A DNA stretch of 64,000 nucleotides from Larkinella humicola (GTDB taxonomy: Bacteria; Bacteroidota; Bacteroidia; Cytophagales; Spirosomataceae): assembly GCF_008727875.1 (NCBI RefSeq), contig NZ_VTWS01000002.1, forward strand, positions 988,865 to 1,052,864, given 5' to 3'. Shown piece after piece: positions 25,407 to 33,933 of the stretch. The position numbers and the translations under genes were made by a program. The notes beneath the pieces were generated by a model, which was not told the origin of the DNA, did no database searches, and saw only the letters and a list, made by a program, of their open reading frames with translations. The first letter of the stretch is position 1; every line of letters begins with the position of its first letter.

Positions 25407-28043
25407 TTACTTCTTCTGCTGCGACAGAAATGTGATCAGCGACGCAAATTCTTCGTACGACAGGGCGTTGGCCAGGCCCGACGGCATCATTGAGGTCTCC
25501 TGTTCTTTCCGCGTCAGAATGTCGCTGGTTTTGATGGTGAACACTTCGCCCGTAATGTTACGCATCACCACTTTGCTGGCCGATTCTTCGGAAACAAAAC
25601 CCATGTAGCTCTTATTGCCTTTGGCCGTGATCAACACCGTGGCGAAACCCTGCGAGATAGATGCATTCGGTTTCAGAATGGATTCGGCAATCTGTTCACG
25701 GTTCATGATCGAGCCAATCTGGCCCATGAACGGCCCTTTCATCGTCTCGCTTTTGCTGAGGCTGTGGCAGGCAATGCAGCCCTGTTGGGTAAACAGCGTT
25801 TTTCCGAGGGCCGCATCTCCCTTGATTTTCGCCATCGCCAGCATCACGTCTTCAATCGACGCTTTGCCAACCTGCCCTTTCTGGTTTCTGATTTTTTCCA
25901 GATCCACTTTGGTTTCTTCGTTAGCTGCCACGACTTCTTCCCCGCCAAACTCAGTGATTTCCATCCGGTGCCGTCCGTTCAAATCGGCAAAAAATTGCTT
26001 GCCCGACGCATCCGCTTTCGTCCATTCCTGCATCAGCAAGTCTTTGATGGCCGGTGACGACTCCCAGGTAACGCCCTTGTAATAAGGCCCGTGCGTATCG
26101 GGCCGGGTACTCCACCACCACGAACCGTCGTAATCGGCTTCTTTTTTGTAAAGCCGGGATAAAGTCGTCAGAATCTGCTTTTTCAGGGTTTCATCCTTCG
26201 CATTTTTGTAAGCAGTAATCAAACCGGTGGCTGCTTTCGGATCGTGCATATACCGCAGCGCCCAGAGGGCAATCGTGGAATTTTCGGTGCCGATGGCGTT
26301 CACACACGCATCGACGGCGTTCAGGCTCACCAACGCCCGAACCGCCAGGTGCGGAGGGACGATGGCGGCATTAGGCGTCGCGTGCGGGCCTTCCGTGCCT
26401 TTCGCCGGGGCGACGAAGGAAGCCGGCACTTTCACCTGCAACAAGGCCGGAGCGGCTTCGATTCGTCCCAAACGCCCCAAACCGACAATGGCCGCCAGCC
26501 GCACCCGCTCCGATGGATCTTTCAATCCCTGAAGAAACGGTTCGATGGGCACGGTTTGGAGGTTCGGTTTCCGGTCGGCCAGGGCTTTCAACGCGAACTC
26601 CCGAACGTCGTTTTCCGAGGTCAGTTTCACCAGATTGGCAATCCCATTGGCTCCGGCCGCCTGCGCATACGTAAAAATACCGGCAACCCGGACGTAGAGC
26701 GGCAGACTTTTGTCGGCGGCCAGTTTCCAGGAAGCGTCAGCCGCGTCTTTCGGGCGGGTCAGCAACTCCTGCTGGGCGGCCAGACGCGCCACGGCACTCC
26801 CGGATTTCAGCAGGGCCACCAGCTCTTTCACCGACGCTTTCTTGACATCCGCAAAGGCTTTGTACGACCAGGTTTTGGGCACAACCCGCACCACATAGCC
26901 TTTGGACGGATTGCCGGAATAGCCCGCACCGTCCCAGGCCGACAGATACATCCGGCCCGACGCGTCTACGTCCACATCGGTAATTTGCGGTAATTTGATA
27001 AACTCTTCTTCTTTTTGCGTAAAACTCGGGCCGTCCGGCGTCACGCGGTGAATGTAAAGCTGGCTTCTTCCCCAGTCGGCCATCATCGGCACGTGGTTGT
27101 ATTTTTCCGGCCAGGTCGGATCGTCCATGAACAGCGAGCCCGTCCCGGAACCCCCGCCCACATCAACCAGCGCGGGAATGATTTCATCCGTAAAGCCTTT
27201 AAAAAGAACCGGATAGCCATATTCACCGGATTGAATCTGGTGGCTAAACCGGATGTTCCAGCCGCCACCGTCGTTGGTGTTATCGCGCGTGAAAATATTC
27301 ATATACGGGTCGATGGCCACGTCGTAGATGTTTCGCATCCCGTGCGAATACACTTCCATTTCGGTTCCATCGGGTCGCACCCGCACAATGCCCCCGCCGA
27401 GTTGGGTCAACTTCTTTCCGCTCCGGTCCACGGCACCGTGGAAGCCAAAGTCGCCGACGGCAATGTAAATCCAGCCGTCGATTCCCATCCGGATGCCGTT
27501 GGTCGAGTGGTCGGTGCCCCGGCTTTGCAGAAATTTGGGCGAGCTGATGTTTTGAATCAGCGGTTTTGACGGGCCGTCGGCCACACCGTCGTGGTTTTTA
27601 TCTTCGAAAACCACCAGATCCATGCCGCTGGCGATCCCGGTTTCCGCCGAAAACGTCGTGTGCAGGACGAACAGTTGATCCCCCTGGGCAATAATGCCAC
27701 GCGGGTTGTCGGCCATCGCAAATTTGGTGTGCCGGTCGACTTTGCCATCGTTGTTGCTATCGACCAGTTTGATGATGTAGCCCTTGCCCGGCGTTTTGCC
27801 CAGCGACCCAATCATGTCCACCCCGACGTAGACTTCGCCGGTCGGGGCCACGGCAAGGCAGGACGGGCTGGGTGTCAGGTCGGGACCGGCAAAATTCGTC
27901 ATCACCAGTTCATCCGGGTCGATAGAAGCAACCGCCCGATTCGTAGACTTTTGGCCTGTTTTGGTTTCAGAATCGCCTAGTTTTCCAAACAACCCAATCA
28001 GGATCAGGACACTATAAACCAGACTTAAGGAAATTTTTAACAT
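25407..28043 (-). CDS. PVC-type heme-binding membrane/secreted dehydrogenase with HEAT repeats
   Basis: An 878-residue exported protein. After an N-terminal hydrophobic signal or anchor (about 5-22) comes a beta-propeller dehydrogenase-like domain (about 45-400; DNPRGIIAQGDQLFVL, STNGIRMGIDGWIYIAVGD). A HEAT-like helical repeat region follows (about 410-640; DPSERVRLAAIVGLGRLGR). The C-terminus is a PVC-type heme domain with Cys756-Ile-Ala-Cys759-His760 in a GKTLFTQQGC context. This architecture is common in Planctomycetes and Verrucomicrobia and is present in Cytophagales; it is thought to oxidise sugars with electron transfer to the fused heme. Substrate unknown. It diverges from the acetylesterase gene. 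Confidence 0.88.
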   Translation of the reverse strand: MLKISLSLVYSVLILIGLFGKLGDSETKTGQKSTNRAVASIDPDELVMTNFAGPDLTPSPSCLAVAPTGEVYVGVDMIGSLGKTPGKGYIIKLVDSNNDGKVDRHTKFAMADNPRGIIAQGDQLFVLHTTFSAETGIASGMDLVVFEDKNHDGVADGPSKPLIQNISSPKFLQSRGTDHSTNGIRMGIDGWIYIAVGDFGFHGAVDRSGKKLTQLGGGIVRVRPDGTEMEVYSHGMRNIYDVAIDPYMNIFTRDNTNDGGGWNIRFSHQIQSGEYGYPVLFKGFTDEIIPALVDVGGGSGTGSLFMDDPTWPEKYNHVPMMADWGRSQLYIHRVTPDGPSFTQKEEEFIKLPQITDVDVDASGRMYLSAWDGAGYSGNPSKGYVVRVVPKTWSYKAFADVKKASVKELVALLKSGSAVARLAAQQELLTRPKDAADASWKLAADKSLPLYVRVAGIFTYAQAAGANGIANLVKLTSENDVREFALKALADRKPNLQTVPIEPFLQGLKDPSERVRLAAIVGLGRLGRIEAAPALLQVKVPASFVAPAKGTEGPHATPNAAIVPPHLAVRALVSLNAVDACVNAIGTENSTIALWALRYMHDPKAATGLITAYKNAKDETLKKQILTTLSRLYKKEADYDGSWWWSTRPDTHGPYYKGVTWESSPAIKDLLMQEWTKADASGKQFFADLNGRHRMEITEFGGEEVVAANEETKVDLEKIRNQKGQVGKASIEDVMLAMAKIKGDAALGKTLFTQQGCIACHSLSKSETMKGPFMGQIGSIMNREQIAESILKPNASISQGFATVLITAKGNKSYMGFVSEESASKVVMRNITGEVFTIKTSDILTRKEQETSMMPSGLANALSYEEFASLITFLSQQKK

Positions 28044-28227
28044 GATTTTCTTTTTAGAACGTTTCTCGGAGGTGCCGCAAATTCAAATACGAAGTACGTC
28101 TACTTTACGGATAAATAAAAGGGGTTAAATTCGCTATTTCCTGCCCCTGATTTCCCGTATTTTACGGTCGCTAAGACCATTGAACCATGAACTAATGGTC
28201 GGGGAATCTTCCCAACGAATTTAAGCC

Positions 28228-30213
28228 ATGTTGAAAACGCCGGTCATACCCTCATCTTTTTACGCACGCATCCGGTTGCCAATCCGTTTCGGATGGATTT
28301 TCGTATTCATTTGTCAGACGGTTTCCGGTCAGATTCGGCTTCCCCTCCTGATCAGCGACGGCATGGTTTTACAGCGGGACAGCCCGATTCAGGTGTGGGG
28401 TTGGGCCCAACCCGGTGAGTTGGTCGAAGTGACGTTGAATGGGCAAACCGGTCGGGCTACGACCGAACCGACGGGCAAATGGACGATGAAACTGCCGGCG
28501 ATGAAAGCTGGTGGCCCTTATTCCATGCAAATCAAGGGCAACAACCAAATCACCCTGACGGATATTCTGATCGGCGACGTCTGGCTCTGTTCGGGACAAT
28601 CGAACATGGCAATCCCCATGGAGCGGGTGAAAGAGCGGTATCCTGACGTGATTGCTCAGGCCGACAATCCGGCGATCCGGCATTTTTTTCTGCCCACCCG
28701 GTATAATTTCCAAACACCGATGGAAGACGTACCGCCGGGTCGTTGGGAAACCGCCACCCCTCAGAATGTGCTGCGGTTTACGGCCATTGGCTATTTTTTT
28801 GCCAAGGCCCTTTTTGAGAAATACCACGTTCCCATTGGCCTGATCAACGCCAGTGTTGGCGGCTCCCCCGCTGAAGCCTGGCTGAGTGCCGACGCCCTGA
28901 AACGGTTTCCGGAACACCTGGCCACCGTCGAAAAACTAAAAGACAGCGCGTATGTCGCGGGGATTCAGCAAAGCGAGAAAACAGCGATCAGCGCGTGGAA
29001 CCGGCGGTTGCGCCAGCAGGACAAAGGTTGGCAGGGCAAAAAAAACTGGACGGATCCTGCCTACGACGCGTCGGCCTGGCCCGTTATGCAACTGCCCGGC
29101 TTCTGGGAAGATGCGGGTGTTCCCAAAGGCAACGGCGTGGTGTGGTTCCGGAAAGAAATCGACGTGCCCGTTGAAATGACCAACAAACCCGCCAAGCTGT
29201 TTCTGGGCCGGATTGTCGACAGCGATTCCGTGTTCATCAATGGCACCTTTGTCGGCACGATAGGCTACCAGTATCCACCCCGACGCTATACCCTCCCCGC
29301 CAATTTGCTGAAACCGGGAAAAAATACGCTGGTGGTTCGGGTGATCAATACCGCCGGAAAAGGCGGTTTTATTCCCGATAAGCCGTATCAGCTCATCGCG
29401 GGCGGACAAACCATCAACCTCAAAGGCCCCTGGCAGTATCAGGTTGGGGCCACTGCGGAAGCCCAGCCGGGCACTACGTTTTTTCAGTATAAACCGGAGG
29501 GTCTATTCAACGGCATGATTGCGCCACTGGTGAAGTGTGCCCTGAAAGGCGTCATCTGGTATCAGGGCGAAGCCAACACGAACAACGCCGACGAATACCG
29601 GCAGACCTTTCCGGCTGTAATCGCCGACTGGCGGCAGAACTGGAAGCAGGCCGGGTCTATGTCCACAAATTTCCCTTTTTTGTTCGTGCAATTGGCTAAC
29701 TATCTGCCGGTTACCAGCCAGCCCACAGAGAGCCAGTGGGCGGAATTGCGGGAAGCCCAGCGAAAAACGTTGTCCGTTCCGAATACCGCCATGGTCGTTG
29801 CGACCGACGTGGGCGAATGGAACGATATTCATCCATTGAACAAAGAAACCGTGGGCCAGCGCCTGGCCCTGGCCGCTGAACACCTGGCGTATGGTGACAA
29901 AACCGTAGTGCATTCCGGTCCGATGTACCAGTCGATGAAACGGGAAGGAAACCAGATCGTTCTCACCTTTTCCAACACAGGTTCCGGGCTGGTAGCCAAA
30001 GACGGAAAACCCCTGACGCATTTCGCGATTGCAGGAAGTGACAACAAATTTGTCTGGGCGCGGGCAACCATCAAAGGCAATACCGTCCGGGTCTGGAGTG
30101 ATCAGGTGCCCAATCCAACGACGGTTCGTTACGCCTGGGCCGACAATCCGGAAGGAGCCAATTTAGCCAATCAAGAAGGCTTGCCCGCATCGCCGTTCAC
30201 GACCAGTCCCTAG
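28228..30213 (+). CDS. Secreted sialate O-acetylesterase-like SGNH esterase
   Basis: A 661-residue exported esterase of the SASA/DUF303 family that removes O-acetyl groups from carbohydrate. The nucleophile is Ser125 in WLCSGQSNMAIP; the catalytic His lies in EWNDIHPLNK, and KGVIWYQGEAN is the third conserved block. An inserted galactose-binding-like jelly roll (about residues 275-400, GVVWFRKEID) splits the SGNH domain, as in other family members. Signal peptide: a long positively charged start and hydrophobic segment ending near TVSGQ. It is followed by a CE15 esterase gene in the same direction 53 bp downstream, probably as an operon. In this context the substrate may be acetylated plant polysaccharide rather than sialic acid. 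Confidence 0.88.
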   Translation: MLKTPVIPSSFYARIRLPIRFGWIFVFICQTVSGQIRLPLLISDGMVLQRDSPIQVWGWAQPGELVEVTLNGQTGRATTEPTGKWTMKLPAMKAGGPYSMQIKGNNQITLTDILIGDVWLCSGQSNMAIPMERVKERYPDVIAQADNPAIRHFFLPTRYNFQTPMEDVPPGRWETATPQNVLRFTAIGYFFAKALFEKYHVPIGLINASVGGSPAEAWLSADALKRFPEHLATVEKLKDSAYVAGIQQSEKTAISAWNRRLRQQDKGWQGKKNWTDPAYDASAWPVMQLPGFWEDAGVPKGNGVVWFRKEIDVPVEMTNKPAKLFLGRIVDSDSVFINGTFVGTIGYQYPPRRYTLPANLLKPGKNTLVVRVINTAGKGGFIPDKPYQLIAGGQTINLKGPWQYQVGATAEAQPGTTFFQYKPEGLFNGMIAPLVKCALKGVIWYQGEANTNNADEYRQTFPAVIADWRQNWKQAGSMSTNFPFLFVQLANYLPVTSQPTESQWAELREAQRKTLSVPNTAMVVATDVGEWNDIHPLNKETVGQRLALAAEHLAYGDKTVVHSGPMYQSMKREGNQIVLTFSNTGSGLVAKDGKPLTHFAIAGSDNKFVWARATIKGNTVRVWSDQVPNPTTVRYAWADNPEGANLANQEGLPASPFTTSP

Positions 30214-30266
30214 TTTTTACTCCTTACGTGTTGATTTCCCATTCCTAAAATACCCGCTTTATTCGT

Positions 30267-31646
30267 ATGAAAAACACGGCTTTTCTTCTTTCCTTCTTCG
30301 TCCTGACCGGTTTTCAAGCCGTGGCTCAGGAACAAGATTCCACCCGAAAAGCCTTTCTGGCGGCCCAGGCGGTTATTCAAAAGCAATCGGAACAGGATCA
30401 CAAAAAGATGCTGGAGCAATTGAGGATCACGTCGTTGCGACCCGGCCCATCGGGAAATCCCAACGCGCCGAATGCCGCGAACGTCGATGAGTCACAAGCC
30501 ACGCCCTACACCAGTTTGCCCGATCCGCTGGTGCTGAAAAATGGCAAAAAGGTAACAACGGCGAAACAATGGTGGCAGCAACGACGCCCGGAAATTGTGG
30601 AGGATTTTGACCGGGAAATCTACGGGCGGGTGCCGAAAAATCTTCCGAACGTGACCTGGGAAGTGACCAGCGAATCGAAAGAAATGAACGGTGATTTTCC
30701 GGTTATTACGAAAAAACTGCTGGGGCATGTTGACAATTCGTCGCATCCGGCCATCAAGGTCGACATTGAGCTAACGCTTTCAACCCCCGCCAACGCCACC
30801 GGCCCGGTTCCGGTCATGATGAGTTACGGTTTCCGGTTTCCAGCCGGTTTCCGACTGCCAACACCTCCCGCAACCACTCCTCCGGCGAAACCCGAACCGA
30901 CCTGGCAGCAGCAGCTTCTGGCCAAAGGCTGGGGTTACGCGGTTTTGTACCCCACGAGCTACCAGGCCGACAACGGCGCGGGCCTGACGCAGGGCATCAT
31001 CGGGCTGATGAACAAAGGACAAACGCGCAAACCCGACGATTGGGGTGCCTTGCGGGCCTGGGCCTGGGGAGCCAGCCGCGCCCTGGATTATTTCGAAACC
31101 GACAAGGCGGTGGACGCTAAAAAAGTCGGAATCGAAGGGCTTTCGCGTTACGGCAAAGCCACCATCGTCACCATGGCGTACGAACCCCGGCTGGCCATTG
31201 CGTTTGTCGGTTCGTCGGGCGAAGGGGGCGTTAAAATTCACCGCCGGAAATTTGGCGAGCAGGTCGAGAATGTCGCTTCTGCGGCCGAATACCACTGGAT
31301 GGCGGGCAACTTTATCAAATACGCCGGTCCGCTGACGCCCAACGACTTACCCGTCGATGCGCACGAGCTGGTGGCACTCTGCGCTCCTCGACCGGTTTTC
31401 ATCAGCTCCGGTTCACCCCAGGTAGAAGGCAACTGGGTCGATGCCAAAGGCATGTTTCTGGGGGGCGCTCTGGCCGGGCCGGTTTATAAACTGCTGGGCA
31501 AAAAAGATATGGGTACAGTGGAATTTCCGCCCATCGAAACTGCCCTGATCGACGGCGATGTTGCTTTCCGCCAGCACAGCGGAGGACACACCACCGGCCC
31601 AAACTGGCCAACGTTCCTGCTTTTTGCGGATCGCTATTTCAAATAA
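30267..31646 (+). CDS. Secreted CE15-like glucuronoyl esterase
   Basis: A 459-residue exported alpha/beta hydrolase. After a signal peptide (about 1-21) and a charged linker, the catalytic domain shows the CE15 signature GLSRYGKA with nucleophile Ser293, an acidic residue at Glu319 in GSSGEGG, and a C-terminal catalytic His441 in HSGGHTTGP. CE15 enzymes cleave the ester between lignin and 4-O-methylglucuronic acid side chains of glucuronoxylan. Bacterial CE15 proteins are varied and some act on other uronate esters. Placement beside an acetylesterase and a TIM-barrel glycosidase fits hemicellulose breakdown. Confidence 0.85.
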   Translation: MKNTAFLLSFFVLTGFQAVAQEQDSTRKAFLAAQAVIQKQSEQDHKKMLEQLRITSLRPGPSGNPNAPNAANVDESQATPYTSLPDPLVLKNGKKVTTAKQWWQQRRPEIVEDFDREIYGRVPKNLPNVTWEVTSESKEMNGDFPVITKKLLGHVDNSSHPAIKVDIELTLSTPANATGPVPVMMSYGFRFPAGFRLPTPPATTPPAKPEPTWQQQLLAKGWGYAVLYPTSYQADNGAGLTQGIIGLMNKGQTRKPDDWGALRAWAWGASRALDYFETDKAVDAKKVGIEGLSRYGKATIVTMAYEPRLAIAFVGSSGEGGVKIHRRKFGEQVENVASAAEYHWMAGNFIKYAGPLTPNDLPVDAHELVALCAPRPVFISSGSPQVEGNWVDAKGMFLGGALAGPVYKLLGKKDMGTVEFPPIETALIDGDVAFRQHSGGHTTGPNWPTFLLFADRYFK

Positions 31647-31698
31647 TCAAACCCGTTGAACGGTTTCTAACGCCGGATTTTCATCGAAACACCGCGTG

Positions 31699-31719
31699 AT
31701 CCCAGGGTTAAAACCGTGG
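31699..31719. repeat. Short GGTTAAAACCGTGGG palindromic unit
   Basis: CCCAGGGTTAAAACCGTGGG is a one-mismatch version of the palindrome at 56016-56035. It lies between the convergent CE15 and TIM-barrel glycosidase genes and is probably a remnant of the same repeat family. Confidence 0.5.
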
Positions 31720-31742
31720 GCTGGTACAATAAAATAGCCCCC

Positions 31743-33914
31743 TTATTTTTCCGAATGAAACACCGCATGGCTAGCAATTTCAACATCATTGGCCACATCA
31801 CCCCGGAGCTTCTCCCAGTGAAACCGGAGTGTTTCGTTTTGCTCCCAGGTGGTGCCTTTCTGTTCGGTAAAATGAACCAGCGGCATGTCGTTGTACAACG
31901 GGCGTGTGAGGGCCACGACAGCATCCCAATACCGCAAAGCGGCTTCCAGGTGTTTTACGGCCGCCTGTTTATTGCCTTCTCCACCCTGGGTTCGGTACGT
32001 TTGCAATGCAACGGCTCCCTTCAGTTTTTCGGCCAAATGGAAACCCAGATTGGCCCAGACCTGCACATCGGCGACTTCATACTGCAATGAACGGTTGGCC
32101 GATGTGTTGATGGTTTTCACCAACTGGAGTGCTTTTTGACCATCCTGTTCCAGCATCTGGGCCAGTTTCGGCGGTGTAATTTTTGTAGGTTCAAACCGGC
32201 CACCGCCAGCCAAAGTCTTCACATAATCACTGGCCGACACGTAATCCGGGTCGAGAACCGGCTGGCTCAGCAGCCGGTCAGCGGAAATGTAGGCGACATT
32301 TTTCTTCGCATCGTGCGCCATCATGCCTTCGCTATACAGCGAAAAATCCCAGGTAAAATCGAACAGCGAAGCCAGCCGCAGCGGGGTGGACGACGCCAGT
32401 GCGTAGGCTTCCAGCAAACCGCTCGCCGACGGACCATAGCGCCGGGTGAATTCGGCCTTGAAAACCGCATCCGGGGTAGCGGGGTTATACAAAAGCCGCC
32501 CCCAGAGTTTGTAGAACAACCATTGCCGCTCAAACGCGTATTTCCAATCGACCGGGCCACCGGGTTTGGTGAAGTAATCCTTCGCCGGAATGTAGGTTTC
32601 CGAACCCAGAAAATAACCGCCCACGTACGACTGCCGGTTGGCGGCCAGGTGCGCCCGGACGAAATCGGGAACGCCCCACCGCAGGCAGAAAAAGTCCTCA
32701 TTCCGGGCCGTCCAGGTAATTTTATACAGTTTCGGGTCCGGCACAAAATAGGTGTCGTACAGCTTGCCGCCGTGTACTTTCACCAGTTTCGGCGTCGAAT
32801 GCGCGTGCGACCAGTTGTATTTTAAATCCGCCCAGATCGGCCCTTCGATAAACGGCAATACCCCCTCGGATTCGATGGATTTTCGGGTCAGTTTTTCCGT
32901 ATCAATACTGGTAATACCGAGTGAGCCGGTTGTGCTGGAAAACGGGATGCGGTGAATCAGTTTCGTTTTCCGACCCGCCAGCCGCATGCCTTCAATAATC
33001 GTCGCCTTCATCCAGTTTTCGCGCTGCTGGGGCGTCATACCACCCATCGCTTCGCCCAGTGTCAGGCCAAAACCGGTCAGTTCGGGGTATTCCTGAAGCA
33101 CCTGCGTGACGCATTCCCGCGTGTAACGTTTGACGATTTCGGACGTATCACCGTCGATAAAATGGTGATGGGTCAGGTTGTTTAAGGCCGGATTGACGTT
33201 GTAGGCTTTCGAGAATTCCGGGCTGGTAAAGATGTTAAACGGAATCAGGTACGTATCGATCGCGCGTTCGTGGGCCATCCGAAAAATCGCCCGGAACAGC
33301 GTCTGCCACTCCTTCAATTCCTGGTCGTTGAAGGGCGTCGCGGCCGGAAAATTTTTGGGCCGGATCATGAACGGGTACGGATGCAGGTTCCACAGACTCA
33401 GCGCATTGAAGCGGTTTTGCACCATCATGTCCAGAAACGCTTTCCAGTAAGTCGTATCCCGGCAGGTTTCGGAATGCAGATCGAGGGCGTAACTGTGGCG
33501 GTAGGTATCCCAGGGCAAGTCGAATTTAATGGCCCGAAAGGCAAAGGCCGGGCGTTCATTTTGAGTCTTGATTTGCGGCAAACCGACCCCATTCCGCAAG
33601 TCCTCCGCCACCGAAAGACTGCCGTAAATCAGCCCGCGCCCGTCACCACCCGTAATGGAAAGAGTTTTGCCGTTCCGGGAAATACTGTAGGCTTCCGGGC
33701 CGAATGTAGCCGCATCCAGTTTTAGCAGGATAGAATACTCGACCGGTTCCGAACCAAGCGTGTAGTGATGTTCCCGCAGTGCCTTTTTCAACTGTTCAGC
33801 CGCATAAACCGCCTGGGGCGACGGATTGGCCGTCCGAACGGCCACCCGCTGTGCCAGGCTAAACGGCAGCAATCCGAGCCAGCAGCCGATCAGAGTCAAC
33901 AGGGAAAATTTCAT
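31743..33914 (-). CDS. Secreted TIM-barrel glycoside hydrolase with GH20/GH67-type N-terminal domain
   Basis: A 723-residue exported protein (signal peptide LLTLIGCWLGLLPFSLA). The N-terminal domain, about residues 22-125, has the alpha/beta fold found before GH20 and GH67 barrels (PQAVYAAEQLKKAL, ITGGDGRGLIYGSLSVAEDL). The middle region is TIM-barrel-like (FRAIKFDLPWDTYRHS, FNALSLWNLHPYPF), with acidic candidates in TGFGLTLGEAM. The C-terminal 200 residues are helical. I cannot fix the GH family; alpha-glucuronidase-like activity would fit the neighbouring CE15 esterase but is inference. It is in tandem (19 bp gap) with the upstream alpha/beta hydrolase gene. Confidence 0.65.
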   Translation of the reverse strand: MKFSLLTLIGCWLGLLPFSLAQRVAVRTANPSPQAVYAAEQLKKALREHHYTLGSEPVEYSILLKLDAATFGPEAYSISRNGKTLSITGGDGRGLIYGSLSVAEDLRNGVGLPQIKTQNERPAFAFRAIKFDLPWDTYRHSYALDLHSETCRDTTYWKAFLDMMVQNRFNALSLWNLHPYPFMIRPKNFPAATPFNDQELKEWQTLFRAIFRMAHERAIDTYLIPFNIFTSPEFSKAYNVNPALNNLTHHHFIDGDTSEIVKRYTRECVTQVLQEYPELTGFGLTLGEAMGGMTPQQRENWMKATIIEGMRLAGRKTKLIHRIPFSSTTGSLGITSIDTEKLTRKSIESEGVLPFIEGPIWADLKYNWSHAHSTPKLVKVHGGKLYDTYFVPDPKLYKITWTARNEDFFCLRWGVPDFVRAHLAANRQSYVGGYFLGSETYIPAKDYFTKPGGPVDWKYAFERQWLFYKLWGRLLYNPATPDAVFKAEFTRRYGPSASGLLEAYALASSTPLRLASLFDFTWDFSLYSEGMMAHDAKKNVAYISADRLLSQPVLDPDYVSASDYVKTLAGGGRFEPTKITPPKLAQMLEQDGQKALQLVKTINTSANRSLQYEVADVQVWANLGFHLAEKLKGAVALQTYRTQGGEGNKQAAVKHLEAALRYWDAVVALTRPLYNDMPLVHFTEQKGTTWEQNETLRFHWEKLRGDVANDVEIASHAVFHSEK

Positions 33915-33933
33915 AGGTTTCGGGGTTAAAACA

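Noticed and set aside
28228..30213. Reading the acetylesterase as a true sialic-acid utilisation gene.
   Set aside because: No sialidase, sialic acid lyase or transporter is nearby; the hydrolase neighbours favour plant polysaccharide.
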